64,000 nt of DNA. Source: Sphingomonas sp. ID1715 (GTDB lineage Bacteria; Pseudomonadota; Alphaproteobacteria; Sphingomonadales; Sphingomonadaceae). The DNA lies in assembly GCF_013044515.1 (NCBI RefSeq), contig NZ_JABEPR010000003.1, forward strand, positions 248,001 to 312,000. The letters run 5' to 3'. The notes under the pieces were generated by a model. That model searched no databases, was not told the origin of the DNA, and saw only the letters and a list, made by a program, of their open reading frames with translations. Shown piece by piece: positions 25,935 to 35,083 of the stretch. How positions within the stretch are numbered: the stretch's first letter is position 1; every line of letters begins with the position of its first letter. Both the position numbers and the translations under genes were made by a program.

Positions 25935-28673
25935 ATGCCCCAGATCGGGCATGTGACGCCTCTCCCCTACCCTGCGCTCCACGCCAGCCATGCCGGCATC
26001 TGGATCGCCGTGCCCGGTGGAGAGGCGCGCGCGGTCGGGCGGGGCGAAGCGATCGCGCTGGCGTCCGAAACGCCGGTGATCCTGCTCAATGCGCCGCTCG
26101 TCGCCGCGCGGCTCGGCTATCCGGAGCTTTCGGGGCTCGACCTGCTGGAGCTGTTCGCGTTCGTGCATCCCGCTCGCTTCGCGGTGCCGACGCCGAAAGG
26201 CCTGGCGCGCGTGCTGGGACTGGCACCGCCGGAGGATGACGCAGCCGCGGCGCCGTTCCTGCTGCGTGCCACGGCGACCCTGCTGGCGCGGACGGAGGGA
26301 GCGGACTGGCACGAGCGGGAGGGTGCCTGGACGTCGGCCCAGTCGCTCGGGCGCTTGCGCTGGCCGTGGTCGGCAGCGGTCGCCCAGCGCATTGCCCGGC
26401 CCGAGCGGCAGGAGCGCTGGCTGTTCGCGCGGCTGCCGGAGTGGGAGGAGAAGCCGCCGCGCGCCGCGCCCCGCACCATCCATGTTCCGCCCGGCGCTGC
26501 GGTTGATCGCCTTGCCGAACTGACCGGACACGGTGCCGAGGAGCGCCCCGGCCAGCGCGCCTATGCCGAAGCCGCGGCCGCGGCCTTCGGGCCACGCGCC
26601 TCGAAAGACGGGCCGGCCATGCTGCTCGCCGAGGCGGGAACCGGCATCGGCAAGACGCTGGGCTATCTCGCGCCGGCCTCGCTGTGGGCGCGGGAGGCGG
26701 ACGGCGCCGTCTGGATTTCCACCTACACCAAGGCGCTGCAGCGGCAGCTCGATCGCGAAGGCGAAAAGCTCTTCCCCGATCGCCGCGCCCGCCGCGAGAA
26801 GATGGTCGTGCGCAAGGGTCGCGAGAACTATCTCTGCCTGCTGAATCTGGAAGATGCGCTGCAGGGCGGCTTTCAGGGCCGCGCCGCGACCCTGGCGCAG
26901 CTGGTGGCGCGCTGGGCGGCCTATTCCAGGGACGGCGACATGATCGGCGGCGATCTGCCGGGCTGGCTGCCGACCCTGTTCCGCCGCAACGGCTCGACCG
27001 CGCTCACCGACCGGCGCGGCGAATGCGTGTTCGCCGGCTGCCCGCATTATCGCAAATGCTTCATCGAACGCGCGTCGCGGGCAAGCGCCGATGCCGAACT
27101 CGTCGTCGCCAATCACGCGCTCGTGATGGTCAATGCGGCGCGTGGGCGGGAAGTCGCCAATCGCCCGACCCGGATCGTGTTCGACGAGGGTCATCACCTG
27201 TTCGAAGCGGCGGATTCGATGTTTTCGGCCGCGCTGACGGGGCAGGAAACGATCGAATTGCGCCGCTGGGTCACCGGACCGGAAGGAAGTTCGCGCGGAC
27301 GGCGGCGGGGACTCGCGGCGCGACTGTCGGATGTCGCCAGCTATGATGAGGAAGGCGGGCAGGCGATCGCTGCCGCGTCGGTCGCCGCACAGGCGCTGCC
27401 TTCGGACGGCTGGCTGCAGCGGATCGGGGAGGGCCAGCCCTTTGGCGCGGTCGAGGCCTTGCTCGCGGCGGTGCGGGGGACGGTCTATGCCCGCGGCCAG
27501 GGCGAGGACGCCGGCTACGGCCTGGAGACGGAGCTCGTCGACCCCGACGGCCCGCTGGTCGAAGCCGCCGCGAACGCCGCCGCTGCGCTGGAGGCGCTGC
27601 ACCGTCCGCTCGTCCAGCTCGGGCGGCGATTGGAAGCGGTGCTGACCGACACGCCCGACTGGCTCGACGGTCAGGCGCGCGCCCGGATCGAAGGCGCGGT
27701 GATGAGCCTGGGCTGGCGACTGGACACGATCGCCGCCTGGATCTCGCTGCTGGGCCGCATCGGCGGGCCGGCCGACCCGGACTTTGTCGACTGGCTCGCC
27801 GTCGCCCGGGCCGAGGGCAGGGAATATGACGTCGGCCTGCACCGCCATTGGCTCGATCCGACCCGGCCGTTGGCGGAATTGGTGCTGAAGCCGGCGCATG
27901 GCGTGATCGTCACGTCGGCGACGCTGGCCAATGGCGACTGGGCCTCCGCCGAGGCGCGATCGGGCGCGCATCACCTGCCGCGATCACCGCTCCGCTTCGA
28001 GGCGCCGAGCCCGTTCGACTATCCGTCCCAGGCCGAAGTGCTGATCGTCACCGATGTCAGGAGGGGCGACCTGCCTGGATTGGCGGGGGCCTATGCCAGC
28101 CTGATCGCTGCCTCGGGCGGCGGTGCGCTCGGCCTGTTCACGGCGATCCGCCGCCTGCGCGCGGTCCATGCCCGCATCGCCGATCGCCTCGCCCGCGATG
28201 GGCTGCCGCTCTACGCCCAGCATGTCGATCCGATCGACACCGGTACTTTGGTGGACATTTTCCGGGACGACCCACACGCGTCGCTGCTCGGCACCGATGC
28301 CTTGCGCGATGGCGTCGATGTGCCCGGCCATTCGCTGCGGCTGGTGGTCATGGAAGGCGTCCCCTGGTCCAAGCCCACGGTGCTGCACGCCGCGCGCAAG
28401 CTGGCTGGCGGCGGTTCCGGCTATGAGGACCGGCAGGTGCGCGCGCGCCTGGCCCAGGCGTTCGGCCGGCTGATCAGGCGCGAAGGCGACCGCGGCAGCT
28501 TCGTGCTGCTGTCGAGCGCCTGCCCGAGCCGCCTGCTCACCGCTTTCCCGGCCGGCACGCCCGTGCATCGGGTGACACTGGCGGAAGCCGTGGAGCGGAT
28601 ACGATCGCGTCTTTCATCCGTCACCAAAACGGGGCATGCGGCGCGTGAGGATGAGCTGACGGGGCGGACATGA
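25935..28673 (+). CDS. DinG/XPD-like ATP-dependent DNA helicase
   Basis: A 912-residue superfamily 2 helicase. An unusual N-terminal region of about 200 residues precedes Walker A (A-E-A-G-T-G-I-G-K-T). Cysteines that fit an iron-sulfur domain are in E-N-Y-L-C-L and G-E-C-V-F-A-G-C-P-H-Y-R-K-C-F. The Walker B box is V-F-D-E-G-H-H. Motif VI lies in A-Q-A-F-G-R-L-I-R-R. It is probably a 5'-3' repair helicase. The stop overlaps the SixA-like start (ATGA). Confidence 0.88.
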   Translation: MPQIGHVTPLPYPALHASHAGIWIAVPGGEARAVGRGEAIALASETPVILLNAPLVAARLGYPELSGLDLLELFAFVHPARFAVPTPKGLARVLGLAPPEDDAAAAPFLLRATATLLARTEGADWHEREGAWTSAQSLGRLRWPWSAAVAQRIARPERQERWLFARLPEWEEKPPRAAPRTIHVPPGAAVDRLAELTGHGAEERPGQRAYAEAAAAAFGPRASKDGPAMLLAEAGTGIGKTLGYLAPASLWAREADGAVWISTYTKALQRQLDREGEKLFPDRRARREKMVVRKGRENYLCLLNLEDALQGGFQGRAATLAQLVARWAAYSRDGDMIGGDLPGWLPTLFRRNGSTALTDRRGECVFAGCPHYRKCFIERASRASADAELVVANHALVMVNAARGREVANRPTRIVFDEGHHLFEAADSMFSAALTGQETIELRRWVTGPEGSSRGRRRGLAARLSDVASYDEEGGQAIAAASVAAQALPSDGWLQRIGEGQPFGAVEALLAAVRGTVYARGQGEDAGYGLETELVDPDGPLVEAAANAAAALEALHRPLVQLGRRLEAVLTDTPDWLDGQARARIEGAVMSLGWRLDTIAAWISLLGRIGGPADPDFVDWLAVARAEGREYDVGLHRHWLDPTRPLAELVLKPAHGVIVTSATLANGDWASAEARSGAHHLPRSPLRFEAPSPFDYPSQAEVLIVTDVRRGDLPGLAGAYASLIAASGGGALGLFTAIRRLRAVHARIADRLARDGLPLYAQHVDPIDTGTLVDIFRDDPHASLLGTDALRDGVDVPGHSLRLVVMEGVPWSKPTVLHAARKLAGGGSGYEDRQVRARLAQAFGRLIRREGDRGSFVLLSSACPSRLLTAFPAGTPVHRVTLAEAVERIRSRLSSVTKTGHAAREDELTGRT

Positions 28674-29206
28674 GAACACTCACCCTGCTGCGCCACGCGA
28701 AATCGAGCTGGGACGATCCGGTCCAGCGCGATTTCGACCGGCCGGTCAATCAGAAGGGCCTGCGCGCCGCCCGCACCATGGGCGAATATTGCCGGCGCGA
28801 GGCCCTCGGCTGGGATCACGTCATTGCGTCGCCCGCCGTGCGCTGCGTCGAAACGTTGGACGGATTCTGGGAAGGCTATGGCAAGACGCTACAGCCCGTC
28901 TGGGATCGCCGCGTCTACCTCGCTTCTTGCGTGACCCTGCTCGACCTGATCAATGACGCGCCGTCCGAGGCCGAGAATATCCTGCTGGTCGGCCATAATC
29001 CCGGGCTCGAAGACCTGGTCCTGTTGCTGGTGCCCGACGAGGGCGAGGAACTCCGCGACGCGCTCGAAGAGAAATTCCCGACCGCCAGCCTTGCCGTCAT
29101 GGCAATCGAGGAACCGTGGGAAGATCTGGCGGCACGCAAGGCAAAGCTCACACGCTTTGTCCGGCCGCGCGACTTGGACCCGGCGCTGGGGCCCGATCAG
29201 GCTTAG
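28670..29206 (+). CDS. SixA-like histidine phosphatase
   Basis: A 178-residue phosphoglycerate-mutase-fold phosphatase. The R-H-A-K-S-S-W motif carries the catalytic His, and the second His lies in [10 protein letters not shown]. SixA dephosphorylates histidine phosphotransfer proteins in E. coli; the substrate here is unknown. It is coupled to the helicase by ATGA, and its stop overlaps the convergent MerR gene by a few bases. Confidence 0.88.
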   Translation: MRTLTLLRHAKSSWDDPVQRDFDRPVNQKGLRAARTMGEYCRREALGWDHVIASPAVRCVETLDGFWEGYGKTLQPVWDRRVYLASCVTLLDLINDAPSEAENILLVGHNPGLEDLVLLLVPDEGEELRDALEEKFPTASLAVMAIEEPWEDLAARKAKLTRFVRPRDLDPALGPDQA

Positions 29207-29550
29207 GCCGCGTCCTGCTCCAGCGCCTCTGCAAGCAGGTTGCGGATGCGTTTCAGTTCGGCGAGCGGCAGCGCGACCGGGTTTGGTGCCACTTTTTGCT
29301 CGTCAGCCGCCTTTTCCGCCAAAAGCTTCTGCACGCCCTTGATGGTATAGCCTTCGTGATTGAGCAGCCGGTCGATGCGCTTCGCCAGTGCGACGTCGTC
29401 GGGCCGGTAATAGCGGCGATTGCCGGCGCGCTGCAGCGGACGCAGTTGCGGAAAGCGCGTCTCCCAATAGCGCAATATATGCTGCGGCAGGCCGAGCTCT
29501 TCGGCCAATTCTCCGATCGTGCGGAAAGCAGAGCCAGACTTGGTCGCCAA
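29203..29550 (-). CDS. MerR-family transcriptional regulator
   Basis: A 115-residue regulator. The N-terminal winged helix has [22 protein letters not shown], then R-R-Y-Y-R-P-D-D-V and a coiled helix. No metal-binding cysteines are present. The start is a TTG one base after the ihfA stop. A MerR gene after ihfA is a conserved sphingomonad arrangement. The effector is unknown. Confidence 0.87.
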   Translation of the reverse strand: MATKSGSAFRTIGELAEELGLPQHILRYWETRFPQLRPLQRAGNRRYYRPDDVALAKRIDRLLNHEGYTIKGVQKLLAEKAADEQKVAPNPVALPLAELKRIRNLLAEALEQDAA

Positions 29551-29551
29551 G

Positions 29552-29875
29552 TCAGCCCGCGGCCACGATCCGGTCGCGCAGCATCTGGCTGGCGCGGAAG
29601 GTCAGCACACGACGGGGCGCGATCGGCACTTCGACGCCGGTCTTCGGATTGCGGCCGATGCGCTCGCCCTTGTCGCGCAGCACGAAGCTGCCGAACCCGG
29701 AAATCTTGACATTCTCGCCCTTGGCCAGAGCCTCGCACATATGTGCCAGGACGCGCTCGACGATGCTCGCCGACTCGGCGCGCGACAGGCCCACCTGACG
29801 GTGCAGCGATTCGGCCAGGTCCGCCCTGGTCAGTGTGCCCGCATCGATGCGGATTTTCGGATCGGCGTCAGCCAT
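29552..29875 (-). CDS. ihfA: Integration host factor subunit alpha
   Basis: A 107-residue nucleoid protein that binds and bends DNA with IHF-beta. [21 protein letters not shown] and [11 protein letters not shown] are diagnostic of IhfA rather than HU. An acidic N-terminal extension (A-D-A-D-P) precedes the core. It lies downstream of fabH-plsX in the same orientation, separated by about 90 bases. Confidence 0.92.
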   Translation of the reverse strand: MADADPKIRIDAGTLTRADLAESLHRQVGLSRAESASIVERVLAHMCEALAKGENVKISGFGSFVLRDKGERIGRNPKTGVEVPIAPRRVLTFRASQMLRDRIVAAG

Positions 29876-29967
29876 ATGAGTCCCCCACTCCAGCTTCTCC
29901 GGTAACGAACCTTAATTCGGGCGGGAAATCAATGAAGATGCGGCAGATGGATTAATCTAGGTTATAT

Positions 29968-30927
29968 TCAGAAGCGAAGAACCGACGCGCCCCAGGTGAA
30001 ACCGCCTCCCATCGCTTCCAGAACCACGACATCTCCAGCCTTGATGCGCCCGTCTCGCACGGCCGTGTCCAGCGCGAGCGGCACCGAAGCGGCCGAGGTG
30101 TTGGCGTGCTGATCTACGGTCACCACCACCTTCTCCGGCGGCAGGCCGAGCTTCTTGGCGGTGGCGTCGAGAATGCGGGCATTGGCCTGATGCGGCACGA
30201 CCCAGTCGACCTCCGCCGGGGTCAGCCCGGCGGCGTCGAGCGCCTCGTTCATGACCGCTGCCAGGTTTACCACCGCGTGGCGGAAGACCTCCCGGCCCTT
30301 CATCCGCAGCTTGCCGACGGTGCCGGTCGTGGATGGACCGCCATCGACATAAAGCAGCTCATTGTGGCTGCCATCGGCATGAAGGCGCGTGGCCAGCACG
30401 CCTCGGTCGCTCTCTTCGGCGCCGAGCACGATCGCTCCGGCGCCGTCGCCGAACAGCACGCAGGTCGCCCGGTCCTCCCAGTCGAGGATGCGGCTGAAGG
30501 TTTCCGCGCCGATCACCAGTGCGGTCTCCGCCGAGCGCGCGCGGATCATGCTTTCTGCGACCGATACGGCGTAGAGGAACCCGGAGCAGACCGCCGCGAC
30601 GTCGAACGCCACGCAATCGGGAATGCCGAGCGCCGCCTGCACCTTGGTCGCACTGGACGGAAAGGTCTGATCGGGGGTGGCGGTGGCGAGCACGATCAGG
30701 TCGATATCGCGCGGCTCAAGTCCGGCGGCAGCCAGCGCCACGCGCGCCGCGTCGGTCGCGAGACTGGCCGTCGTCTCGTCCTCGCCGGCGATGTAGCGGA
30801 AGCGGATGCCGGTGCGTTCGACGATCCATTCGTCCGAAGTGTCGACTTGTGCCGCCAGCTCGGCATTCGGGACCCGCCGCTTGGGCAGTGCCGAACCGGT
30901 GCCCAGAATGGCGGCGCGGCGCGTCAC
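29968..30927 (-). CDS. fabH: 3-oxoacyl-ACP synthase III
   Basis: A 319-residue thiolase-fold enzyme that condenses acetyl-CoA with malonyl-ACP to start fatty-acid synthesis. The catalytic triad is visible: Cys in A-V-C-S-G-F, His in P-H-Q-A-N-A-R and Asn in H-A-N-T-S-A-A-S. Length is typical. The start is GTG in a GTGA overlap with plsX, so the two lipid-synthesis genes are coupled. Confidence 0.96.
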   Translation of the reverse strand: MTRRAAILGTGSALPKRRVPNAELAAQVDTSDEWIVERTGIRFRYIAGEDETTASLATDAARVALAAAGLEPRDIDLIVLATATPDQTFPSSATKVQAALGIPDCVAFDVAAVCSGFLYAVSVAESMIRARSAETALVIGAETFSRILDWEDRATCVLFGDGAGAIVLGAEESDRGVLATRLHADGSHNELLYVDGGPSTTGTVGKLRMKGREVFRHAVVNLAAVMNEALDAAGLTPAEVDWVVPHQANARILDATAKKLGLPPEKVVVTVDQHANTSAASVPLALDTAVRDGRIKAGDVVVLEAMGGGFTWGASVLRF

Positions 30928-31973
30928 TTGGCAGCGACCGGTGCGGGATGATGGGCGTGGAAGCGGCTCAGATCCTCCGCGATGCGCTGGGTAATGGAGG
31001 CTCGGGCGAGCTTTGCCGCCACGCCGATCGCATTTGCCACGCCGCCGGCGTCAGCTCCGCCATGGCTCTTCACGACGATGCCGTTCAGTCCCAGGAAGAC
31101 GGCGCCATTATGATTATTGGGGTCGAGATGCGTCTTCAGCATGTGAAAGGCCGGGCGCGACAGCACGAACCCGGCCTTTGAGCGCAGCGAGCTGGTGAAG
31201 GCGCGGCGCAGCAGGTCGGTGATGAAACGGGCGGTGCCCTCGACCGATTTCAAGGCAATGTTGCCGGTGAACCCGTCCGAGACGATCACGTCGGCCTCGC
31301 CGCGGCCGATGCGATCCGCCTCGATATTGCCGTCGAAGGACAGAGGCAGATAGTCGGCCTCGCGCAGCAGCGCGGCGGCCTCCTTCACTTCATCGGTGCC
31401 CTTCAGCTCTTCCTCACCGATGTTGAGGAGGCGAACGCGAGGACGCTCGAGCCCCATGACGATCCGGGCATAGGCCGCGCCCATCACGGCGAACTCGACC
31501 AGATTATTGGCGTCGCACTCGGTGTTCGCGCCGAGGTCGAGCATGACGAGATCATTGTCGCCGAGGGTGGGGAGCAGGGCGGCGAGCGCCGGCCGGTCGA
31601 TGCCGGGCAAGGTGCGGAGCGCAAGCTTCGACATGGCCATCAGCGCGCCGGTGTTGCCGGCCGACAGCGCCGCGTCCGCCTTGCCCTTCTTCACCGCCTC
31701 GATCGCGATGCCCATGGACGTGGTCTTCGCGCGGCGGATGGCCTGGGTCGGCTTGTCGGTGCCGGCGATCGTCTCCGGCGCATGCAGGATCTCGGACGCG
31801 GCGCGCAGCGCCGGTTCCTTCGCCAGCGCGGCGCCGATCCGCACCTCATCGCCGACGAGCAGGAAGTTCAGCTTCGCATCGGCCGCAAGCGCCAAGGCAG
31901 CGCCTGCCGCAATGACGGGCACGCCCTCGTCACCGCCCATCGCATCGATGGCGATCCGCGGCGTCGCGTTCAT
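30924..31973 (-). CDS. plsX: Phosphate acyltransferase
   Basis: A 349-residue PlsX that converts acyl-ACP to acyl-phosphate for phospholipid synthesis. The N-terminal [11 protein letters not shown] and mid-protein [10 protein letters not shown] are family hallmarks, as is [12 protein letters not shown]. Order rpmF-plsX-fabH is conserved across bacteria. Confidence 0.96.
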   Translation of the reverse strand: MNATPRIAIDAMGGDEGVPVIAAGAALALAADAKLNFLLVGDEVRIGAALAKEPALRAASEILHAPETIAGTDKPTQAIRRAKTTSMGIAIEAVKKGKADAALSAGNTGALMAMSKLALRTLPGIDRPALAALLPTLGDNDLVMLDLGANTECDANNLVEFAVMGAAYARIVMGLERPRVRLLNIGEEELKGTDEVKEAAALLREADYLPLSFDGNIEADRIGRGEADVIVSDGFTGNIALKSVEGTARFITDLLRRAFTSSLRSKAGFVLSRPAFHMLKTHLDPNNHNGAVFLGLNGIVVKSHGGADAGGVANAIGVAAKLARASITQRIAEDLSRFHAHHPAPVAAK

Positions 31974-32005
31974 CGGGGCTGGTCCTCCGCGCTTCGTCCG
32001 CGCGG

Positions 32006-32185
32006 TCAGGCGTCGACCGAGACGATCTCGCGGCCGTTATAGTGGCCGCAGGCATTGCACAGATTGTGCGGCTGCTTCAGCTCGCCGCAGTTGGAGCATT
32101 CCTGATAGCTCGAGACCTTCAGCGCATCGTGGCTGCGACGCATGTTGCGCTTCGAGGGCGAGGTCTTTCTCTTCGGCACTGCCAT
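32006..32185 (-). CDS. rpmF: 50S ribosomal protein L32
   Basis: A 59-residue ribosomal protein. It begins [14 protein letters not shown] and contains a zinc ribbon C-S-N-C ... C-N-A-C-G-H. It sits 33 bases upstream of plsX, the classical order. Confidence 0.96.
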   Translation of the reverse strand: MAVPKRKTSPSKRNMRRSHDALKVSSYQECSNCGELKQPHNLCNACGHYNGREIVSVDA

Positions 32186-32363
32186 GACGGCACCTGTTCC
32201 AATCTTCTAGTCTGACAAACGCGGGCCGTCTCATCATTGCGGCATGGAGCCGCCGACCACGGACTGATCGCGAGCGAAGGCGGCGCATATATCGATTTCG
32301 CGCGCGGTTGCAAGCACTCGCGCGGCGTGCCAGCCTGACCTTCAGAACCGGGGAGGGGACAAT

Positions 32364-32792
32364 ATGATCTTGCCGATTACATTGACGATGGCGGGGGCCG
32401 CTGCGCTGATCAACATCTGGCTGGGCTGGCGGGTCGGCCAGAAGCGCATCTCGCAGAAGGTGTCGATCGGCGATGGCGGCGATCCGGCCGTCATCTGCCG
32501 CATGCGGGCGCAGGCAAACTTCGTCGAATATACGCCGTTCGTGCTGATCCTGATCGGCCTGATCGAACTGGCGGACGGCACGAGTCTCTGGTTGTGGGCC
32601 GTAGGCGCCATCTATCTGCTGGCACGGATCGGTCATGCATTCGGCATGGACGTGCAGCCGCCGGCGCGTAGCGCACTGCGCGGAATCGGCATCCTCGTCA
32701 CCATGCTCGTGCTGCTCGGGCTCGGCGCCTATGCGATCGCCTTGCCGCAGCTTCATGGTATTCGCACGGAAGCGCCGCAGACTGCCGTCTAG
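32364..32792 (+). CDS. MAPEG-family membrane protein
   Basis: A 142-residue four-TM protein of the MAPEG (glutathione S-transferase-like eicosanoid/glutathione) superfamily. A-N-F-V-E-Y-T-P-F-V-L-I-L and the A-R-I-G-H-A-F-G-M motif are typical of bacterial members. The biochemical role is unknown. A strong GGGAGGGG ribosome site precedes the ATG. Confidence 0.87.
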   Translation: MILPITLTMAGAAALINIWLGWRVGQKRISQKVSIGDGGDPAVICRMRAQANFVEYTPFVLILIGLIELADGTSLWLWAVGAIYLLARIGHAFGMDVQPPARSALRGIGILVTMLVLLGLGAYAIALPQLHGIRTEAPQTAV

Positions 32793-33385
32793 GCGAAGGC
32801 CGGCGCTCCCCGGAGCCGCTGATAGGCCGCAATGACGCCCTGCAGCTTGGTCTCGTGTGAACGGTCGCCGCCATTATGGTCGGGATGGTAGCGGCGGACG
32901 AGCTCGGTATAGCGCTGGCGCAGCGCCCTGCGGTCGGCATCCGGCTCCAGCCCCAGCGTCGCCAGGTCGCGGCGATTCTCGCCGGAAAGTGGCTTGCCGT
33001 CCTCGCGCGGCTTGGGCGCCGCCTGGCGAAAGCGCGCGCCGATCGCGTCGAGCGGATCGGCGAAGTCGCCCCAGCGCGGCGGCCGGTCGGCGCCGGTATG
33101 GGCAAAGGCGCGGGTCTCCCGCTCCCAGCCGGCATAGGGTCGCTGCGCCGCTTCGATCTCCTCCGTGCTCATGCCGGAGAAGAAATTATAACCCGAGTTG
33201 AACTCGCGGACATGGTCCAGGCACAGCCAGCGCCACTCCGGCGGCCGGTCGCCGCTACGCAGATCGGCGGAAGGCGGCGCGCGGAACTCGCCGGGTTCGG
33301 GGCAGCCGGGCACGGCACAGGCTTCGGCCGCGTTCTCGACGCGCCCGTGAAAGCGGGTGTTCGGACGATCCTTGGACGGGCGCAT
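32789..33385 (-). CDS. J-domain (DnaJ-like) protein
   Basis: A 198-residue protein with a C-terminal J domain carrying R-Y-H-P-D-H-N-G-G. The N-terminal two-thirds is a conserved sphingomonad region with a Cys pair (C-A-V-P-G-C) and W-L-C-L-D-H-V-R-E-F-N-S. It is probably a specialised Hsp70 co-chaperone. ATG at 33385 is chosen so the gene does not run into the divergent BolA gene; a longer start at 33427 would overlap it. Confidence 0.82.
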   Translation of the reverse strand: MRPSKDRPNTRFHGRVENAAEACAVPGCPEPGEFRAPPSADLRSGDRPPEWRWLCLDHVREFNSGYNFFSGMSTEEIEAAQRPYAGWERETRAFAHTGADRPPRWGDFADPLDAIGARFRQAAPKPREDGKPLSGENRRDLATLGLEPDADRRALRQRYTELVRRYHPDHNGGDRSHETKLQGVIAAYQRLRGAPAFA

Positions 33386-33417
33386 TCTCACTCGGGCAAA
33401 GCGGTCTATATGGGGGC

Positions 33418-33705
33418 ATGGACGCAAAGACGAAGGGGCCGGTTGCGGCCGAAATCGAGAAAAGATTGATCGAGGCGCTGCAGCCGCTGCGGCTCGAAGT
33501 GGTGGACGACAGCGAAAAGCATCGCGGCCATGCCGGTCATGATTCGCGGGGCGAAAGCCATTTCTCAGTGCTGGTCGTGAGCCAGGCGTTCGAGGGCAAG
33601 AGCCGCGTCGCCCGGCAGCGCATGGTCAATGCCGCCCTGGCCGATCTGCTTGCCGAGCGTGTCCACGCGCTGGCCATGGTGACCAAGGCGCCGAGCGAGA
33701 TTTGA
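33418..33705 (+). CDS. BolA-family protein
   Basis: A 95-residue BolA/IbaG-fold protein. H-F-S-V-L-V-V-S-Q-A-F-E-G-K-S-R-V-A-R-Q-R is the conserved core. BolA proteins pair with monothiol glutaredoxins in iron-sulfur trafficking; a G-H-A-G-H-D-S-R-G-E-S-H segment provides candidate ligands. It is divergent from the J-domain gene with 32 bases between start codons. Confidence 0.9.
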   Translation: MDAKTKGPVAAEIEKRLIEALQPLRLEVVDDSEKHRGHAGHDSRGESHFSVLVVSQAFEGKSRVARQRMVNAALADLLAERVHALAMVTKAPSEI

Positions 33706-33788
33706 TCGTTCATTTCGGCTTCAGCTTCGCTGGCATAGGAATGCGACGTGCGGGCCGGGCCCCTCTGGCGATCAGCTGATCGTGATGT

Positions 33789-33824
33789 CGGACCGCATCG
33801 AGTGCGCTCGATGCAATGGGTCCG
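33789..33824 (+). promoter_or_regulatory. Extended hairpin in the BolA-DUF465 intergenic region
   Basis: The inner stem GCATCGAG / CTCGATGC (8 bp, loop TGCG) is flanked by CGGACC / GGTCCG (6 bp) with a 4-base bulge on the 3' side. It is a stable structured RNA candidate, either terminating bolA or forming the 5' end of the DUF465 leader. Confidence 0.55.
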
Positions 33825-33834
33825 GCGGAGCAAA

Positions 33835-33882
33835 CCTCCTCCACCATGAAAAGAGCGCCTCGCAGTCACTGAACTGGAGGAG
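33835..33882 (+). promoter_or_regulatory. Anti-Shine-Dalgarno / RBS pairing with an 8-codon leader ORF
   Basis: CCTCCTCC at 33835-33842 contains CTCCTCC, the exact complement of the DUF465 ribosome site GGAGGAG at 33876-33882. Between them an ATG at 33846 opens an 8-codon ORF (M-K-R-A-P-R-S-H) that stops at 33872, just before the ribosome site. Pairing would hide the RBS; ribosomes on the leader ORF could expose it. This is inferred from complementarity only. Confidence 0.4.
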
Positions 33883-33885
33883 CTT

Positions 33886-34062
33886 ATGTCACCCTTGAAA
33901 GCTTATGGACTTGCCCTGTTGCACCGGCGGCTCGACCGCGCGGTGGACGAAGAAGCACGCCGCCGGTTTCCCGATCAGGCGCGTCTTTCGCGGTTGAAGA
34001 AGTTCAGGCTCGCCGCGCGCGACCAACTCGCGCGCCTGGCTAGCAATCCGGTCCGGGCCTGA
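33886..34062 (+). CDS. DUF465/YdcH-like small protein
   Basis: A 58-residue helical, highly basic protein. It resembles DUF465 (YdcH): H-x-x-L-D-x-A-V-D-E-E near residue 16, then P-D-Q-A-R-L-S-R-L-K-K-F-R-L-A-A-R-D-Q-L. The start has a strong CTGGAGGAG ribosome site 3 bases away. Function in the family is unknown; the 5' leader may control translation (see the leader element). Confidence 0.75.
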   Translation: MSPLKAYGLALLHRRLDRAVDEEARRRFPDQARLSRLKKFRLAARDQLARLASNPVRA

Positions 34063-34120
34063 CCGTCACGGGCCGGGCCATGCGCCCGGCTCCGTTTTCA
34101 GCTGAAAGCAGAGGAAGCAA

Positions 34121-35083
34121 GTGTTCGAGGTTCTTGCCCAGGACTGGCTCGGCAAGCCGGCCTGGATGTGGTTGTTCTTCATCGGCCTGGTCGTGGCGCT
34201 GCTCGCGCTCGACCTCGGCGTGCTCCACCGTAAGCAGCGCGAGATCGGCGTGGCCGAGAGCTTGGCCATGTCGGGCGTCTATATCGGACTTGGCCTGGCG
34301 TTTGGCGGCTGGGTCTGGTGGTCGTTGGGAGAGGCGGCGGGCCTCGCCTATGTGACTGGCTTCGTGATCGAAAAGAGCCTGGCGATGGACAATGTCTTCG
34401 TCATCGCGATGATCTTCACGACCCTGGCCGTGCCGCGGCAGTATCAGCATCGCGTGCTATTCTGGGGCATCCTCGGCGTGATCGTGTTGCGCGCCGTGAT
34501 GATCGGCCTGGGAGCCACGATGGTTCAGCAGTTCGGCTGGGTCCTCTACGTCTTCGCCGCGTTTCTGATCGTCACCGGCGCGAAGATGTGGTTCGCGGCC
34601 GACAAGCCGGTGGATATCGGCAACAGCGCCGTGCTGCGTTTCGTCCGCCGCCGCTTCCGCGTGACGGAGGAGCTGCACGGCGACCGATTCTTCGTGCGCC
34701 GCGACGGCCTGCTCTACCTGACCCCGCTCCTCCTCGCGCTCATCATGGTCGAGTTCGTCGACCTGGTGTTCGCGGTCGACAGCGTTCCGGCCATTCTCGC
34801 GATCACCACCGACCCGTTCATCGTCTACACGTCGAACATCTTCGCCATTCTGGGTCTGAGGGCGCTCTATTTCGCGCTGGCGGCGATGGTGCACCGCTTC
34901 CACTATCTCAAATATGCGCTCGCGGTGCTGCTCGTGTTCATCGGCTCGAAGATCTTCGTCGCCGATGCGCTGGGGCTGGCGAAGATCCCTCCGCCGGTCT
35001 CGCTGGGTGTGACCTTCGCGATCCTAGCGGCGGGGATTGGCTGGTCGCTGTTCAGGACGCGTGGTCAGCCAGCGCCCGCGTGA
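34121..35083 (+). CDS. TerC-family membrane protein
   Basis: A 320-residue inner-membrane protein with about eight TM helices. Conserved acidic motifs lie in the membrane: A-M-D-N-V-F-V-I and V-D-L-V-F-A-V-D-S-V-P-A. TerC/Alx proteins are linked to metal ion (manganese) export and tellurite resistance; length is normal for Alx-type members. The start is GTG after GAGGAAGCAA. The 3' end overlaps the convergent ATP-grasp gene by 32 bases. Confidence 0.9.
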   Translation: MFEVLAQDWLGKPAWMWLFFIGLVVALLALDLGVLHRKQREIGVAESLAMSGVYIGLGLAFGGWVWWSLGEAAGLAYVTGFVIEKSLAMDNVFVIAMIFTTLAVPRQYQHRVLFWGILGVIVLRAVMIGLGATMVQQFGWVLYVFAAFLIVTGAKMWFAADKPVDIGNSAVLRFVRRRFRVTEELHGDRFFVRRDGLLYLTPLLLALIMVEFVDLVFAVDSVPAILAITTDPFIVYTSNIFAILGLRALYFALAAMVHRFHYLKYALAVLLVFIGSKIFVADALGLAKIPPPVSLGVTFAILAAGIGWSLFRTRGQPAPA

